Below, piece after piece: positions 54,485 through 64,000 of a DNA stretch of 64,000 bases. Each line of letters begins with the position of its first letter. Within the stretch, counting starts at the first letter, position 1. Source of the stretch: Paraplanobispora siamensis (GTDB lineage Bacteria > Actinomycetota > Actinomycetes > Streptosporangiales > Streptosporangiaceae). The stretch spans positions 1 through 64,000 of the forward strand of contig NZ_BOOJ01000002.1 of assembly GCF_016863175.1 (NCBI RefSeq), written 5' to 3'. Made by a program: the position numbers and the translations under genes. A model generated the notes under the pieces. That model searched no databases. It saw nothing but the letters and a program-made list of their open reading frames with translations, and was not told the DNA's origin.

Positions 54485-54904
54485 CCTTGGGCGCAGCTAC
54501 GGCGCCCGGCCCTGAGCTCCTTTCCGCACGGCGGGCTTCAGCTACGGCGGCCCACCCTCAACGGACCCGCACCCGCGCTTCAGCCACCTGCAGAACACCG
54601 GTCGTCCGGGAAAGGACCGCACCATACGGCCCGCATGGGTACGGCGGGCCACAAGGAGTGCGGCGCGGGCGGGTGTGCAGGCCGGCGTAGAAAAAGGACC
54701 GCACCCCCCGCGCCCGGGCAGGCCGAAGGCCTGAACGCACCAGAGCCCCGCTGAGACGGCCGGCCGGAACACCCGCCCGCACAGCACGACCATGCCCCCC
54801 CACCCCAGCCCCGACAGACCGGCCCCGCCCACCCCGACCCGCCCGCCGTACAACGGCGCCGACCACCACCGCCCCCCACCCCGCCGTACCGGCGCCATGA
54901 AGGG
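54485..54904 (-). repeat. Long inverted repeat, right arm (420 bp)
   Basis: Reverse complement of 52474-52892. The two arms enclose 1,592 bp. The remaining gap up to 55064 holds no gene. The repeat is not bounded by a transposase. Confidence 0.9.
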
Positions 54905-55063
54905 GGCACGTGCAGGCGTCGGCGGAAGGGGCGGCGGTGCGAGATGGGCGGGGCTCCGGAGGGGAGAGGGCGGAGGGGGTGGGTCCTGGGCGGAGGGTGC
55001 GGGAGACCGGGGCGCGGAAGGGGAGTGGTCCCGGTCTCCGGCGCCCCCAGGCCAGGGTCCGGG

Positions 55064-56515
55064 TCAGTCCTTGGAGCGGGTTGGGCGCAGAAGGGCCTCG
55101 GCGAGGGCGAGCATGGTCTCTTCGAGGGCGTTGAGGCGGCGGGTGAGGTCTGTGCGGGCGGGTTCGACGATCTCGCCGAGGGCCTCGACGAGCTGCTCGC
55201 GGTCGGGCTGGGCGCGGAGCATGTCGGCCAGAGGGGCGAGGGCGGCCTCGGCCTGGGCGAGGCGGTCTTCCAGGGTGTCGAAGCGCTCGGTCTGGCCGTC
55301 GGTCTGGGCGGAGATGAGCTCGCCGATGTTGCGGTGGACGTCACCGATGTTGAGGGTGGCGGGCAGCTGGCCGATGCGCTGGTTGACGGCCTCGATGTGG
55401 TCGTCGACGGCTTCGAGCTGCTCGCCGGTCTTCTCGGCGTGGCCGTGCAGTGCGGACAGGCGGGAGTCGACGACGTCGATCCGGCCGGTGATCCGGCCCT
55501 CGATGTCGTCGAGGCGCTCGTCCAGGGTGTCGAAGCGGCCGTCGTGACGGGTGGCGACGTCACCGGCGCGGGTGTCGGCGGAGCCCAGGCGGGTGTCCAC
55601 GGAACTCAGGCGGGTGTCCACGGAGCCCAGGTGGGAGTCCATCGAGCCGAGGTGGTTGTCTACGGAGTCGAGGCGCGCGGTGGCGGTGCCGAGGTTGGCG
55701 TCCACGGAGCCGAGGTGCGTGTCCACGGAGCCGAGGTGCGTGTCCACGGAACCGATGTGGGTCTCCAGTTCGCTCATCCGGGTGTCGATGTCGGCCAGGC
55801 AGCAGTCGGTGGTCTCGATGCGGCCGTCGATCGAGGTCAGGCGGGTGTTGACGCCGATCAGGTGGCCGTCCACGCGGTCGATGCGGCTCTCGATGCCGTC
55901 GATGCGGTCGTCCATCCGGGTCACCGTGAGATCGGCCTTGGCCATCACCTGGTCGACCGCCGCCAGCATGCGGACGGCGGTGGCGTCGACGATGTCCTGC
56001 ACGTCCGCGGGCAGGGCGGACAGGCCGTTCTCCAGGCCTTCGGCGCGTTCGGACAGCTCGGTCAGCGCCTTGTCCAGACGGGTGAACCGGCCCGAGGCGG
56101 CCTCCATGCTGGCCTGGAGCTGGCCGAGGCGCTTGTCGAGCTCGTCCATCCGATCGCCGACGCCCTGGCCGACCGAGCCGACGTGCACGTCGACGGTGTC
56201 GACGTGGTCACGGACGACCTCGACGTGCTGGGCGAGGCTCTCGGCCCAGGAGGGGGGCCGGATGGCGATGTCGTCCAAGCGCCCGTGGACGGACTCCAGC
56301 GTGCCGTTCAACCCGCCCAGCTCGCGCTCTCTGACCTCGCGCAGCAGCCATTCCATGCCCTCCAGCCGCTGGCGGATCTCGTCGAGCACGGCGCCCTGGG
56401 TGCGCTGCTCGTAGACGTGGTCCTGGGCCGCGCGGGCCAGGAGCTCGCGCATGCGGTCGGGAATCACGGACGGGCTGCCTGCCTGAAGCAGGGCGGTGTG
56501 GTTGGAATGATCCAC
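55064..56515 (-). CDS. Coiled-coil heptad-repeat protein
   Basis: 483 residues. GTG at 56515 has AAGGAG six bases upstream; the frame extends to a GTG at 56530. The N-terminal 100 residues are helical with Arg/Glu. From about 100 to 360 the protein is a run of seven-residue units such as VDTHLGS, VDTRLSS and IDGRIET, giving a long coiled coil. The C-terminal 100 residues are helical. No membrane segment or enzyme motif. It may be a filament-forming or scaffold protein; its partner is unknown. Confidence 0.75.
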   Translation of the reverse strand: MDHSNHTALLQAGSPSVIPDRMRELLARAAQDHVYEQRTQGAVLDEIRQRLEGMEWLLREVRERELGGLNGTLESVHGRLDDIAIRPPSWAESLAQHVEVVRDHVDTVDVHVGSVGQGVGDRMDELDKRLGQLQASMEAASGRFTRLDKALTELSERAEGLENGLSALPADVQDIVDATAVRMLAAVDQVMAKADLTVTRMDDRIDGIESRIDRVDGHLIGVNTRLTSIDGRIETTDCCLADIDTRMSELETHIGSVDTHLGSVDTHLGSVDANLGTATARLDSVDNHLGSMDSHLGSVDTRLSSVDTRLGSADTRAGDVATRHDGRFDTLDERLDDIEGRITGRIDVVDSRLSALHGHAEKTGEQLEAVDDHIEAVNQRIGQLPATLNIGDVHRNIGELISAQTDGQTERFDTLEDRLAQAEAALAPLADMLRAQPDREQLVEALGEIVEPARTDLTRRLNALEETMLALAEALLRPTRSKD

Positions 56516-56695
56516 CGAAAGCTCCTTCACTCGCCGACGGTCAGCCGCGCGGTGGGGTTGGTCCGGTCTGCTGGTGAACGCGGTCGAACCGCAGGCGGGA
56601 AGAATTCCCGCCCGGCAACCCTAGCCTCTGGATCAAGGTTTTCCGGGGTCGAATTTGAAAGATCGTGATTGTCGAGATCACCCGGGATTGGCCGG

Positions 56696-57871
56696 TCAAG
56701 CAGGCTGTTTGGTGGAGCAAACAAGGGCGAACGGTTTTTCTCCGATGCGGGTGAGAATGACCGTTGCCGATTTGTCCCCGGAAAGCCGCAGATCTTTCCT
56801 GAGCCGCTCGATGTCGACCGCGGAACCGCGTTTCTTGATCGTCACATTTCCCGCCCCGCGGTCCCTGAGCGCCGCCCGCAGCCGCTTGAGCGAGAACGGC
56901 AGCATCTCCTCGACCTCGTAGCGGGAGGCCCACGGGGTGTCGACGCGATCGTCGGAGGTGATGTAGGCGATCTGCGGGTCGAGCAGGCGCCCGCCGACCA
57001 GCGCGGCGACCTCCGCGACCAGGTGCGCCCGGATGGCCGCGCCGTCGGGCTCGTAGACGTGACGGCCGACGGGGCCGGTCTCGGCCGGGCCGAGGCCGGG
57101 ATCGGGGGTCAGCGTCTCACCCGACGGCAGCATCGTGGCCCTGCGCCCGCCCTCTCCGGCCAGGCCGCCGCACCAGATCACCGCCTCCTTGACCTCTCCC
57201 CGGTGGGAGACCCATTCGGCCTCGGCGCCGGAGGGGATGAACTCGTACGGGATGCCGGGGGCGACCTTCAGGCAGGCCGACCCGGCCTTGGCGACCATCT
57301 CCAGCACCTCGGGCCAGGCGGGGGAGTAGGCCATGGGGTCGAAGGTCCTGCCCCGGGAGGTACGGCGGGCGGGGTCGGCGAACAGCACGTCGAAGGCGGC
57401 GGGGTCGACCGTGGCGGCGTCGGCCGTACCGACCGAGACGCGGTCGCCGAATCCGAGGGCGTCGGCGTTGGCCCGGGCGACGGCGGCGGTGAGCGGGTCG
57501 GCGTCCACCGCGTGCACGGTGCATCCGGCCCTGGCCAGGGCCAGCAGGTCGCCGCCGATGCCGCAGCAGACGTCGGCGACCCGGGAGCCGGGGGCGATGC
57601 GCCGGGCGCGGTGGTCGGCGACCTCGCGGCGGGTGGCCTGCTCCAGGCCGTCCGGGGTGAAGTACATCAGGTCGGCGTCGGCGCCGAACTTCTCCCTGGC
57701 GCGCCTGCGGAGTCCGGCCTGGGTGAGCGCGGCGGAGGTGAGGCCGGCGTCGAAGGTCTTCCTGAGCCTGGTCACCGCCGCCACCGGGTCGTCCCCGGCG
57801 GTCTGCGCCGCGGCGTGCAGAGCCTCCTGGCCGTGCGGGGTCAGCAGCTGCCGGAACGCGTCGAGGTCCAC
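56696..57871 (-). CDS. SAM-dependent methyltransferase with THUMP-like domain
   Basis: 391 residues. SAM motif VADVCCGIGGDLLAL, catalytic-region LFADPARRTSRGRTFDP, and a C-terminal THUMP-like domain (IAYITSDDRVDTPWASRYEV, NVTIKKRGSAVDIERLRKDL). Such proteins are predicted RNA methyltransferases. Single gene, 25 bp downstream of the MarR gene on the same strand (57897-58388). Confidence 0.85.
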   Translation of the reverse strand: MDLDAFRQLLTPHGQEALHAAAQTAGDDPVAAVTRLRKTFDAGLTSAALTQAGLRRRAREKFGADADLMYFTPDGLEQATRREVADHRARRIAPGSRVADVCCGIGGDLLALARAGCTVHAVDADPLTAAVARANADALGFGDRVSVGTADAATVDPAAFDVLFADPARRTSRGRTFDPMAYSPAWPEVLEMVAKAGSACLKVAPGIPYEFIPSGAEAEWVSHRGEVKEAVIWCGGLAGEGGRRATMLPSGETLTPDPGLGPAETGPVGRHVYEPDGAAIRAHLVAEVAALVGGRLLDPQIAYITSDDRVDTPWASRYEVEEMLPFSLKRLRAALRDRGAGNVTIKKRGSAVDIERLRKDLRLSGDKSATVILTRIGEKPFALVCSTKQPA

Positions 57872-57896
57872 GGCACCTGACGCTACCTCCTCCGGT

Positions 57897-58388
57897 TCAG
57901 GGCGCGGTGTCGCCCAGGGTGTACAGGAGCTTGCACAGCAGGCCGGCCAGCTGGGCCCGCTCGTCGGGGGTGAGACCCTCCAGGAGGCGGTTCTCGTTGG
58001 CGACGTGGCCGTCGAGGAGGCCGGAGGCCAGCCGGCGTCCCTCCTCGGTGAGGCTGACCAGGACGAGGCGGCGGTTGTCCTCCGAGGTGGCGCGGGTGAC
58101 CAGGCCCTTGGCCACGAGGCGGTCGATGCGGTTGGTGAGCGCGCCGGAGCTGACCATGGCGGCTCCCGCCAGGTCGCTCATGCACAGGGTCCGGTCGGCG
58201 CGCAGCAGGGTCGCGAGGACGTCGAACTCCCAGGCTTCGAGGCCGTGCTCGTCGAAGTAGGCCTTGAGGCCGCGTTCCAGCAGCCGGGAGGCGCGGGAGA
58301 CGCGGCCGACCACGCCCATGGCGGAGACGTCCAGGCCGGGGCGGACGGCGCCCCACTGATCGAGGATCTTGTCCACGGCGTCGTTCAC
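57897..58388 (-). CDS. MarR-family transcriptional regulator
   Basis: 163 residues. Winged helix in residues about 55-115 (LRADRTLCMSDLAGAAMVSSGALTNRIDRLVAKGLVTR, then SEDNRRLVLVSLTEEG). Divergent from the epimerase gene with a palindrome between them, so it probably represses itself and the epimerase. Confidence 0.9.
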   Translation of the reverse strand: MNDAVDKILDQWGAVRPGLDVSAMGVVGRVSRASRLLERGLKAYFDEHGLEAWEFDVLATLLRADRTLCMSDLAGAAMVSSGALTNRIDRLVAKGLVTRATSEDNRRLVLVSLTEEGRRLASGLLDGHVANENRLLEGLTPDERAQLAGLLCKLLYTLGDTAP

Positions 58389-58407
58389 GGCTCCAGGATA
58401 TCAACGT

Positions 58408-58419
58408 TTCAACGTCGAA
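58408..58419. promoter_or_regulatory. Candidate MarR operator
   Basis: TTCAACGTCGAA is a near-palindrome with one mismatched pair, in the gap between the divergent MarR and epimerase starts. TCAACGTTT and AACAGTTTGACA-like half-sites flank it. Confidence 0.5.
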
Positions 58420-58498
58420 CAGTTTGACATCTCTTGATCTCCATGTCTAACGTTTTGCCATCAGACATTTCACCATCAAAACTTTCGAGGTGGAGACG

Positions 58499-59371
58499 AT
58501 GAAGGTACTCGTGACGGGTGCGACCGGGTACATCGGATCGGCGGTGGCCGGGCGGCTCGCCGAGCGCGGGCACGAGGTGGTGGCGCTCGTCCGGCCGAAG
58601 CAGGGCGAATCCAGGGAGGTCCCGGGGGCGGCGCAGGTCCGTTACGGCGACGTGACCGACCCCGCCTCCCTCGCCGTCGGAGACGTGGACGCGGTGGTGC
58701 ACGCCACCGCTCCGACCGGCGACGAAGCGGTGGAGCTCGCGGCGGTCGACGCCCTGCTCGCCGGTGGGGCGAAGGTCGTCTACACCAGCGGCGTCTGGGT
58801 GCTGGGGCCCGGTGACGCGGACGAGACCAGCCCGGTGAACCCCATCCCGTTCGTCGCCTTCCGCGCCGCGGTGGAGCGGCGGGTGCTCGACGGCGGCGGC
58901 GTCGTGCTCAGGCCCGGCATCGTGTACGGCGCGGGCCGCGGCATCCCCGCCCTCCTGGTGGCCAAGGCCGCCGAGCACGGCCGGGGCCGTTACGTCGCGG
59001 CGGACGGCCGGGAGCCCACCTGGTCCACCGTCCACATCGACGACCTGGCCGAGCTGTTCGTCGACGTGGTGGAGCGGGGCGAGAGCGGCTCGATCTACCA
59101 CGGCGTGGCCGAGGAGGCGGTCCCGCTGACCGCGGTGGCGAAGGCGGCGGCGCGGGCCGCGGGCCTGGGGGACGCACCGGTGGAGGCGTGGCCGGTGCAG
59201 GAGGCGGCAGGGGATCTCGGCCCGGGCTTCGCCGGGGCGCTGGCCATGGGCCAGACCGTACGGGCCGACCGGACCCGCAAGGAACTGGGGTGGACCCCGA
59301 GCCGGCCGGGCCTCGTCGCCGACCTCGGGGCCGAGGCCCGCGGAGAGGTCCGTGAGGCCGGCGCCCGCTGA
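58499..59371 (+). CDS. NAD(P)-dependent epimerase/reductase (extended SDR)
   Basis: 290 residues. Rossmann GATGYIGSA at the start, then HATAPTGDEAVELA and a C-terminal domain with YHGVAEEAVPLTAVA. The usual YxxxK catalytic pair is not obvious, so it may be an atypical, NmrA-like reductase. ATG 58499 after GAGGTGGAG. Confidence 0.85.
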   Translation: MKVLVTGATGYIGSAVAGRLAERGHEVVALVRPKQGESREVPGAAQVRYGDVTDPASLAVGDVDAVVHATAPTGDEAVELAAVDALLAGGAKVVYTSGVWVLGPGDADETSPVNPIPFVAFRAAVERRVLDGGGVVLRPGIVYGAGRGIPALLVAKAAEHGRGRYVAADGREPTWSTVHIDDLAELFVDVVERGESGSIYHGVAEEAVPLTAVAKAAARAAGLGDAPVEAWPVQEAAGDLGPGFAGALAMGQTVRADRTRKELGWTPSRPGLVADLGAEARGEVREAGAR

Positions 59372-59511
59372 CGGTTCCGACCCCTCGCAAGCGGCCTCCG
59401 GCGGCGGATCCGGCCCGGCGCGGAGGCCGGATCCGGCGGCCGGTGTCCGCCCTCCTCGACGTGGTGGACGTGGCTTGACCGTTCGCGGGGAGCGCACAGG
59501 GGCGGTTCGTG

Positions 59512-59540
59512 TTGACTGTCAAGGCCTCCTTGCATACTGT
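59512..59540 (+). promoter_or_regulatory. groES-groEL promoter
   Basis: TTGACT (59512-59517) and CATACT/TACTGT (59533-59540) resemble a vegetative promoter just upstream of the CIRCE element. Confidence 0.55.
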
Positions 59541-59546
59541 TCCGTA

Positions 59547-59573
59547 TTGGCACTCTCCCGGTGAGAGTGCCAA
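59547..59573. promoter_or_regulatory. CIRCE element (HrcA operator)
   Basis: TTGGCACTC-N9-GAGTGCCAA, a perfect inverted repeat of the CIRCE consensus (one A to G change in each arm). HrcA binding here represses groES-groEL until heat shock. It overlaps the transcription start region. Confidence 0.95.
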
Positions 59574-59660
59574 TACATGCGACGAGGCAGGTCTGACACC
59601 CGCGACGGCAGACCGCTGGTCGCCTCTTCTGATCATTCAAATCTGAAGGGGAGGTCCGAC

Positions 59661-59972
59661 GTGACGACCGCCACCAAGGTTCCCGTTAAGCCGCTCGGCG
59701 ACCGCATCGTGGTCCAGCCGCTTGAGGCCGAGCAGACCACCGCCTCCGGCCTGGTCATCCCGGACACCGCCAAGGAGAAGCCCCAGGAGGGCAAGGTCCT
59801 CGCGGTGGGTCCCGGCAACTGGGACGAGAGCGGCACCAAGCGTGTCCCGCTCGACGTCAACGAGGGCGACGTCGTCCTCTACAGCAAGTACGGCGGCACC
59901 GAGGTGAAGTACGGCGGCGAGGAGTACCTCGTGCTCTCCGCCCGTGACGTGCTCGCCATCATCGAGAAGTAA
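59661..59972 (+). CDS. groES: Co-chaperonin GroES
   Basis: 103 residues. Forms the seven-membered lid of Gro[36 protein letters not shown] (mobile loop) and [15 protein letters not shown] are typical. GTG at 59661 with GGGGAGG upstream. First gene of the CIRCE operon. Confidence 0.97.
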   Translation: MTTATKVPVKPLGDRIVVQPLEAEQTTASGLVIPDTAKEKPQEGKVLAVGPGNWDESGTKRVPLDVNEGDVVLYSKYGGTEVKYGGEEYLVLSARDVLAIIEK

Positions 59973-60032
59973 CCGACGCTTCGCAGAGATGACGCACTGA
60001 GCCCCGGGCTGCTGTGGCACCCGGGGCTTTGA

Positions 60033-61685
<1,653 letters not shown>

Positions 61686-61748
61686 TCCGCTGAGCCCGCG
61701 CGGGCGACAGGGCCCCGGCCCCGCCCGCGCCGGCTCCACCGGACGGGT

Positions 61749-61790
61749 ACGGCCCGCACCTCGGAAAGAGGGGCGGGCCGTTCTTGTTTT
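61749..61790 (+). terminator. Rho-independent terminator after groEL
   Basis: ACGGCCCGC (61749-61757) pairs with GCGGGCCGT (61773-61781), followed directly by TTCTTGTTTT. A classical terminator. Confidence 0.85.
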
Positions 61791-61975
61791 GCGGTAAACC
61801 GAAAGAGACTCCGAAGCGTCATCGACCGGTCATCCGGAACGGCGCGAGATATAACAAATAGCCGACATATATGGCGATCCCGTGAAATATTCGGGCATAT
61901 TAAAAATCCCAGGGTCGCCAATCGATCACACTCTGCTATCTCCACCCCAATGTGACCAATCCGTAGCCGTTCGCC

Positions 61976-62644
61976 ATGACGACACGCCGGATCAGTGTGG
62001 GCATCATGCCTATCGTGACCGAGGGATGCGTCGCCGACGCCAAAACTGGGGTAAGGCTTGCGACGAGATCTGACGGGGCTGCCCACGGGGATGACCTCAA
62101 GGATCTGACGAGCCTCGCCGTTCAGGGGGATCGCACCGCGATCGAATCCCTGCTTGGGCAGTTGCGCCCGATGGTGGTGCGTTATTGCCGTGCTCGTCTC
62201 GGCAGGGTTTCCGGCCAGTACCACATCGCCGACGATGTGGCTCAGGAAGTGTGCATCGCGGTGCTGTCCGCGCTGCCCCGTTACCGTGACATGGGGCGTC
62301 CCTTCGCGTCCTTCGTCTTCGGCATCGCCTCGCACAAGGTGGCTGACGCGCTGCGCAGCTCCGTGCGCTCCGCCGTGCCGACCCAGGATCTCCCCGACGG
62401 GCCCGACGAGGGCCCGGGGCCGGAGGAGACCGTGGTCCGCTACATCGAGGCCGAGCACGCGCGCAGGCTGCTGTCCAGGCTCCCCGACAATCAGCGGGAA
62501 CTGCTGATGCTCAGGGTGGTGTCGGGTCTTTCCGCCGAGGAGACCGGTAATGTACTGGGCATGTCACCAGGTGCGGTTCGCGTCGCCCAGCATCGGGCGC
62601 TCGCCCGGCTGCGGGCGATGGCTGAGCTGGAGTCGATAGCTTGA
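61976..62644 (+). CDS. Sigma factor of the SigD/ShbA type
   Basis: 222 residues. Region 2 ([39 protein letters not shown]) and region 4 ([41 protein letters not shown]) are intact. Location just after groES-groEL1 matches mycobacterial sigD and the ShbA genes of streptomycetes, which control primary sigma expression. The N-terminus may start later. The upstream 290-bp gap (61686-61975) has the groEL terminator and an AT-rich promoter region. Confidence 0.88.
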   Translation: MTTRRISVGIMPIVTEGCVADAKTGVRLATRSDGAAHGDDLKDLTSLAVQGDRTAIESLLGQLRPMVVRYCRARLGRVSGQYHIADDVAQEVCIAVLSALPRYRDMGRPFASFVFGIASHKVADALRSSVRSAVPTQDLPDGPDEGPGPEETVVRYIEAEHARRLLSRLPDNQRELLMLRVVSGLSAEETGNVLGMSPGAVRVAQHRALARLRAMAELESIA

Positions 62645-62844
62645 CCACGGTCCACCCACGGCGCCCGGTCCGGCGGTACGGGCCGCAGGAGGATCCTGCC
62701 GTAGCCGAGACCGAGGCGATCGTGCAGGCGCTCTCCCGCAGGGAGCCCGTCGAGCTGACCGACGACGCGCTCAGGCTGCTCGCGGCGCTGATCGACGACG
62801 TCGATCAGCGCTGCTCCTCGGTGTCGATCACACCGTCCGCGTAG
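62641..62844 (+). CDS. Small ORF after the sigma gene, possible short anti-sigma
   Basis: 67 residues from the TTG at 62641, overlapping the sigma stop. [20 protein letters not shown] resembles the N-terminal sigma-binding segment of RsdA-type anti-sigmas, but no membrane segment or C-terminal domain follows, so it may be a truncated anti-sigma. It runs 40 bp into the convergent DUF5319 gene. Confidence 0.5.
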   Translation: MTTVHPRRPVRRYGPQEDPAVAETEAIVQALSRREPVELTDDALRLLAALIDDVDQRCSSVSITPSA

Positions 62845-63185
62845 CCCTGGGCGTAGTCCCAGCTCACGTAGTTCGTGGGGTTGGGCTGGTAGGCGGGTTC
62901 GTGCACCTGCGGCTGACCGTTCTCGATCATCTGACGCAGGTTGCCGCGCAGCAGGTCCCAGTCGAAATAGTGCTGCTCGCCGCATTCGGGGCAGTCGAGG
63001 ACCAGGCCGGCGACACCCTGAGGTTCGAGGAGGGAGCGGAAAACCTCCACGTCGGCGAGGTCGGTGATGGCCTCGTCGCGTTCGGCCGGCGTCAGGGGTT
63101 CGGAGTCGTCGGGCTCACCCAGCGCCGCCGCCGGGTCGTCGGGGTCGTCCGCGAACGGGTCGCGTGGGACGTCTTCCAGCACCAT
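62805..63185 (-). CDS. DUF5319 protein
   Basis: 126 residues. Acidic N-terminus (DPFADDPDDP), a CPEC zinc-like pair in LDCPECGEQHYFDW, and a short helical end ([16 protein letters not shown]). A conserved actinobacterial protein near sigD/ShbA of unknown role. Convergent with the small ORF. Confidence 0.85.
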   Translation of the reverse strand: MVLEDVPRDPFADDPDDPAAALGEPDDSEPLTPAERDEAITDLADVEVFRSLLEPQGVAGLVLDCPECGEQHYFDWDLLRGNLRQMIENGQPQVHEPAYQPNPTNYVSWDYAQGYADGVIDTEEQR

Positions 63186-63343
63186 CCCACTTTATGGCCT
63201 GGATGCAACAGACATACCCCGAACCCCCCGAGCTTCGTACGGGATCGCCTCCGCCGCAGGTCATCCAGGTCGTCACGGAGGAGTCTTTTCCCGCGGACCA
63301 CCCCGCCCGCCGCGCGGGCCGTACCGCTCCAGGCCGCATCGCC

Positions 63344-64000
63344 CTAGTCGAACCACCCGCGCCGCGCCGCCTCCACGCCGGCCTGGAACCGTGACTGCGC
63401 GCCGAGCTCGGCCATCGCCTCGGCGAAACGGGTGCGGACGGTCCGTACGGAGATCCCGAGCTGCCGGGCGATCGACTCGTCGCTGACCCCCTGGGCGGCC
63501 AGCCTGAGCACCCGCGCCGCGCTCTGGCCGGAACGCGACCACGGCAGCGGTGTGGCGTGGGCCCACAGCTCCTCGAAGAGGGTGCGCAGCGCGGCCACCA
63601 CGATGGAGGCCCGGACCAGGTGGAAGTTGTAGGCGTTCTCGGCCAGGGTCCCGCCCCACTGGGCGGGCATGCCGGCGGTGTCGGTCCCGGCGACGAGGAA
63701 CCAGCTCGGCACCGAGGTGAGGGTCCGCACGCGCGCCCCGGCCTCCTCGAACTTCACGAGCTTGTCCTGCAGTCCCGGCAGCTCCAGCGTGCCCACCGGG
63801 AGGAGCACCCGGCAGGACAGCAGGCCGCGGCGCTGGGCGCCGATCCACTGGTCGGCGTAGCGGTGGGTGAAGTCGCCCACCGTCCGCCGGTCGGGGATCG
63901 CCGAGAGCAGCTCCAGGGGCGGGTCCTGGACCGCCATCCCGATCACGCTCTCGTAGAGCTCGTCGGCCCCGCCGACCAGCTCGACCGGGAACTGCCCGCT
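63344..64000 (-). CDS. LuxR-type regulator, 5' end beyond window
   Basis: The frame stays open from 63946 to the right edge (18 more codons, ...FPVELVGGADELYES), so the start is missing. C-terminal helix-turn-helix (RVLRLAAQGVSDESIARQLGISVRTVRTRFAEAM) and a sensor-like N-terminal domain (RVLLPVGTLELPGLQDKLVKF) are visible. Target unknown. Confidence 0.8.
   Translation of the reverse strand, partial: SGQFPVELVGGADELYESVIGMAVQDPPLELLSAIPDRRTVGDFTHRYADQWIGAQRRGLLSCRVLLPVGTLELPGLQDKLVKFEEAGARVRTLTSVPSWFLVAGTDTAGMPAQWGGTLAENAYNFHLVRASIVVAALRTLFEELWAHATPLPWSRSGQSAARVLRLAAQGVSDESIARQLGISVRTVRTRFAEAMAELGAQSRFQAGVEAARRGWFD

Overview
This is a very GC-rich, high-coding-density actinobacterial chromosome segment. 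The housekeeping order rplM-rpsI-glmM ... acpS-nnr-alr-hydrolase-tsaE // tsaB-rimI-tsaD ... groES-groEL-SigD/ShbA-type sigma-DUF5319 is the conserved actinobacterial order. The overall gene style (SARP with NB-ARC, Tat PhoX, class F sortase, multi-peptide RiPP cluster) suggests a filamentous actinomycete, possibly Streptosporangiaceae. That last placement is inference and cannot be proven from the window alone.

Layout. 1-3.2 kb (minus): the N-terminus of a long Pro-rich protein that runs off the left edge, a Pro/Gly/Tyr-repeat membrane protein and a CAP-domain protein. 3.4-6.1 kb: a promoter, then rplM, rpsI and glmM. 6.2-11.3 kb: a secreted protein, a four-gene operon of two ABC-2 exporters on the minus strand, and coaA. 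11.4-22.2 kb: accessory envelope and stress genes (PhoX phosphatase, ECF sigma with a membrane partner, LppX-like secreted protein, cyclophilin, Cu/Zn SOD, RibD-like reductase, a zinc-finger/ECF-sigma/SnoaL fusion, a two-component system, a small secreted protein). 22.2-30.3 kb: acpS, an Orn/Lys/Arg decarboxylase-like enzyme, an XRE regulator/SDR divergent pair, nnr, alr, an alpha/beta hydrolase and tsaE.

30.3-48.3 kb is an insertion between tsaE and tsaB, genes that are adjacent in other actinobacteria. It starts with a lipoprotein/class F sortase pair. The rest is a RiPP gene cluster: ABC exporter (2 genes), YcaO cyclodehydratase, a small CxxC ThiF-like protein, a ThiF-SagB fusion, a second nitroreductase, five precursor peptides (one of only 36 codons), a PqqD-M50 membrane protein, a split LanB dehydratase (glutamylation and elimination subunits), a small membrane protein, a small secreted peptide and a SARP/NB-ARC regulator. 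The predicted product carries one azole per peptide (from the invariant Ser-Cys-Pro) and several dehydroalanine/dehydrobutyrine residues. I see no dedicated pyridine synthase, so a goadsporin-like linear azole/dehydroamino peptide fits better than a classical thiopeptide.

48.4-50.6 kb: tsaB-rimI-tsaD. 50.6-54.9 kb: an Old Yellow Enzyme/MarR divergent pair with two clear 17-nt operators, then a 420-bp, about 99% identical inverted repeat that encloses a GNAT acetyltransferase, a truncated RidA and a PNPOx-like gene. 55.0-59.4 kb: a coiled-coil heptad-repeat protein, a THUMP-like methyltransferase and a MarR/epimerase divergent pair. 59.5-64 kb: CIRCE-controlled groES-groEL with a clear terminator, a sigma factor, a tiny anti-sigma-like ORF, a DUF5319 protein and a LuxR-type regulator cut by the right edge. 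I saw no rRNA, tRNA, CRISPR array or transposase.
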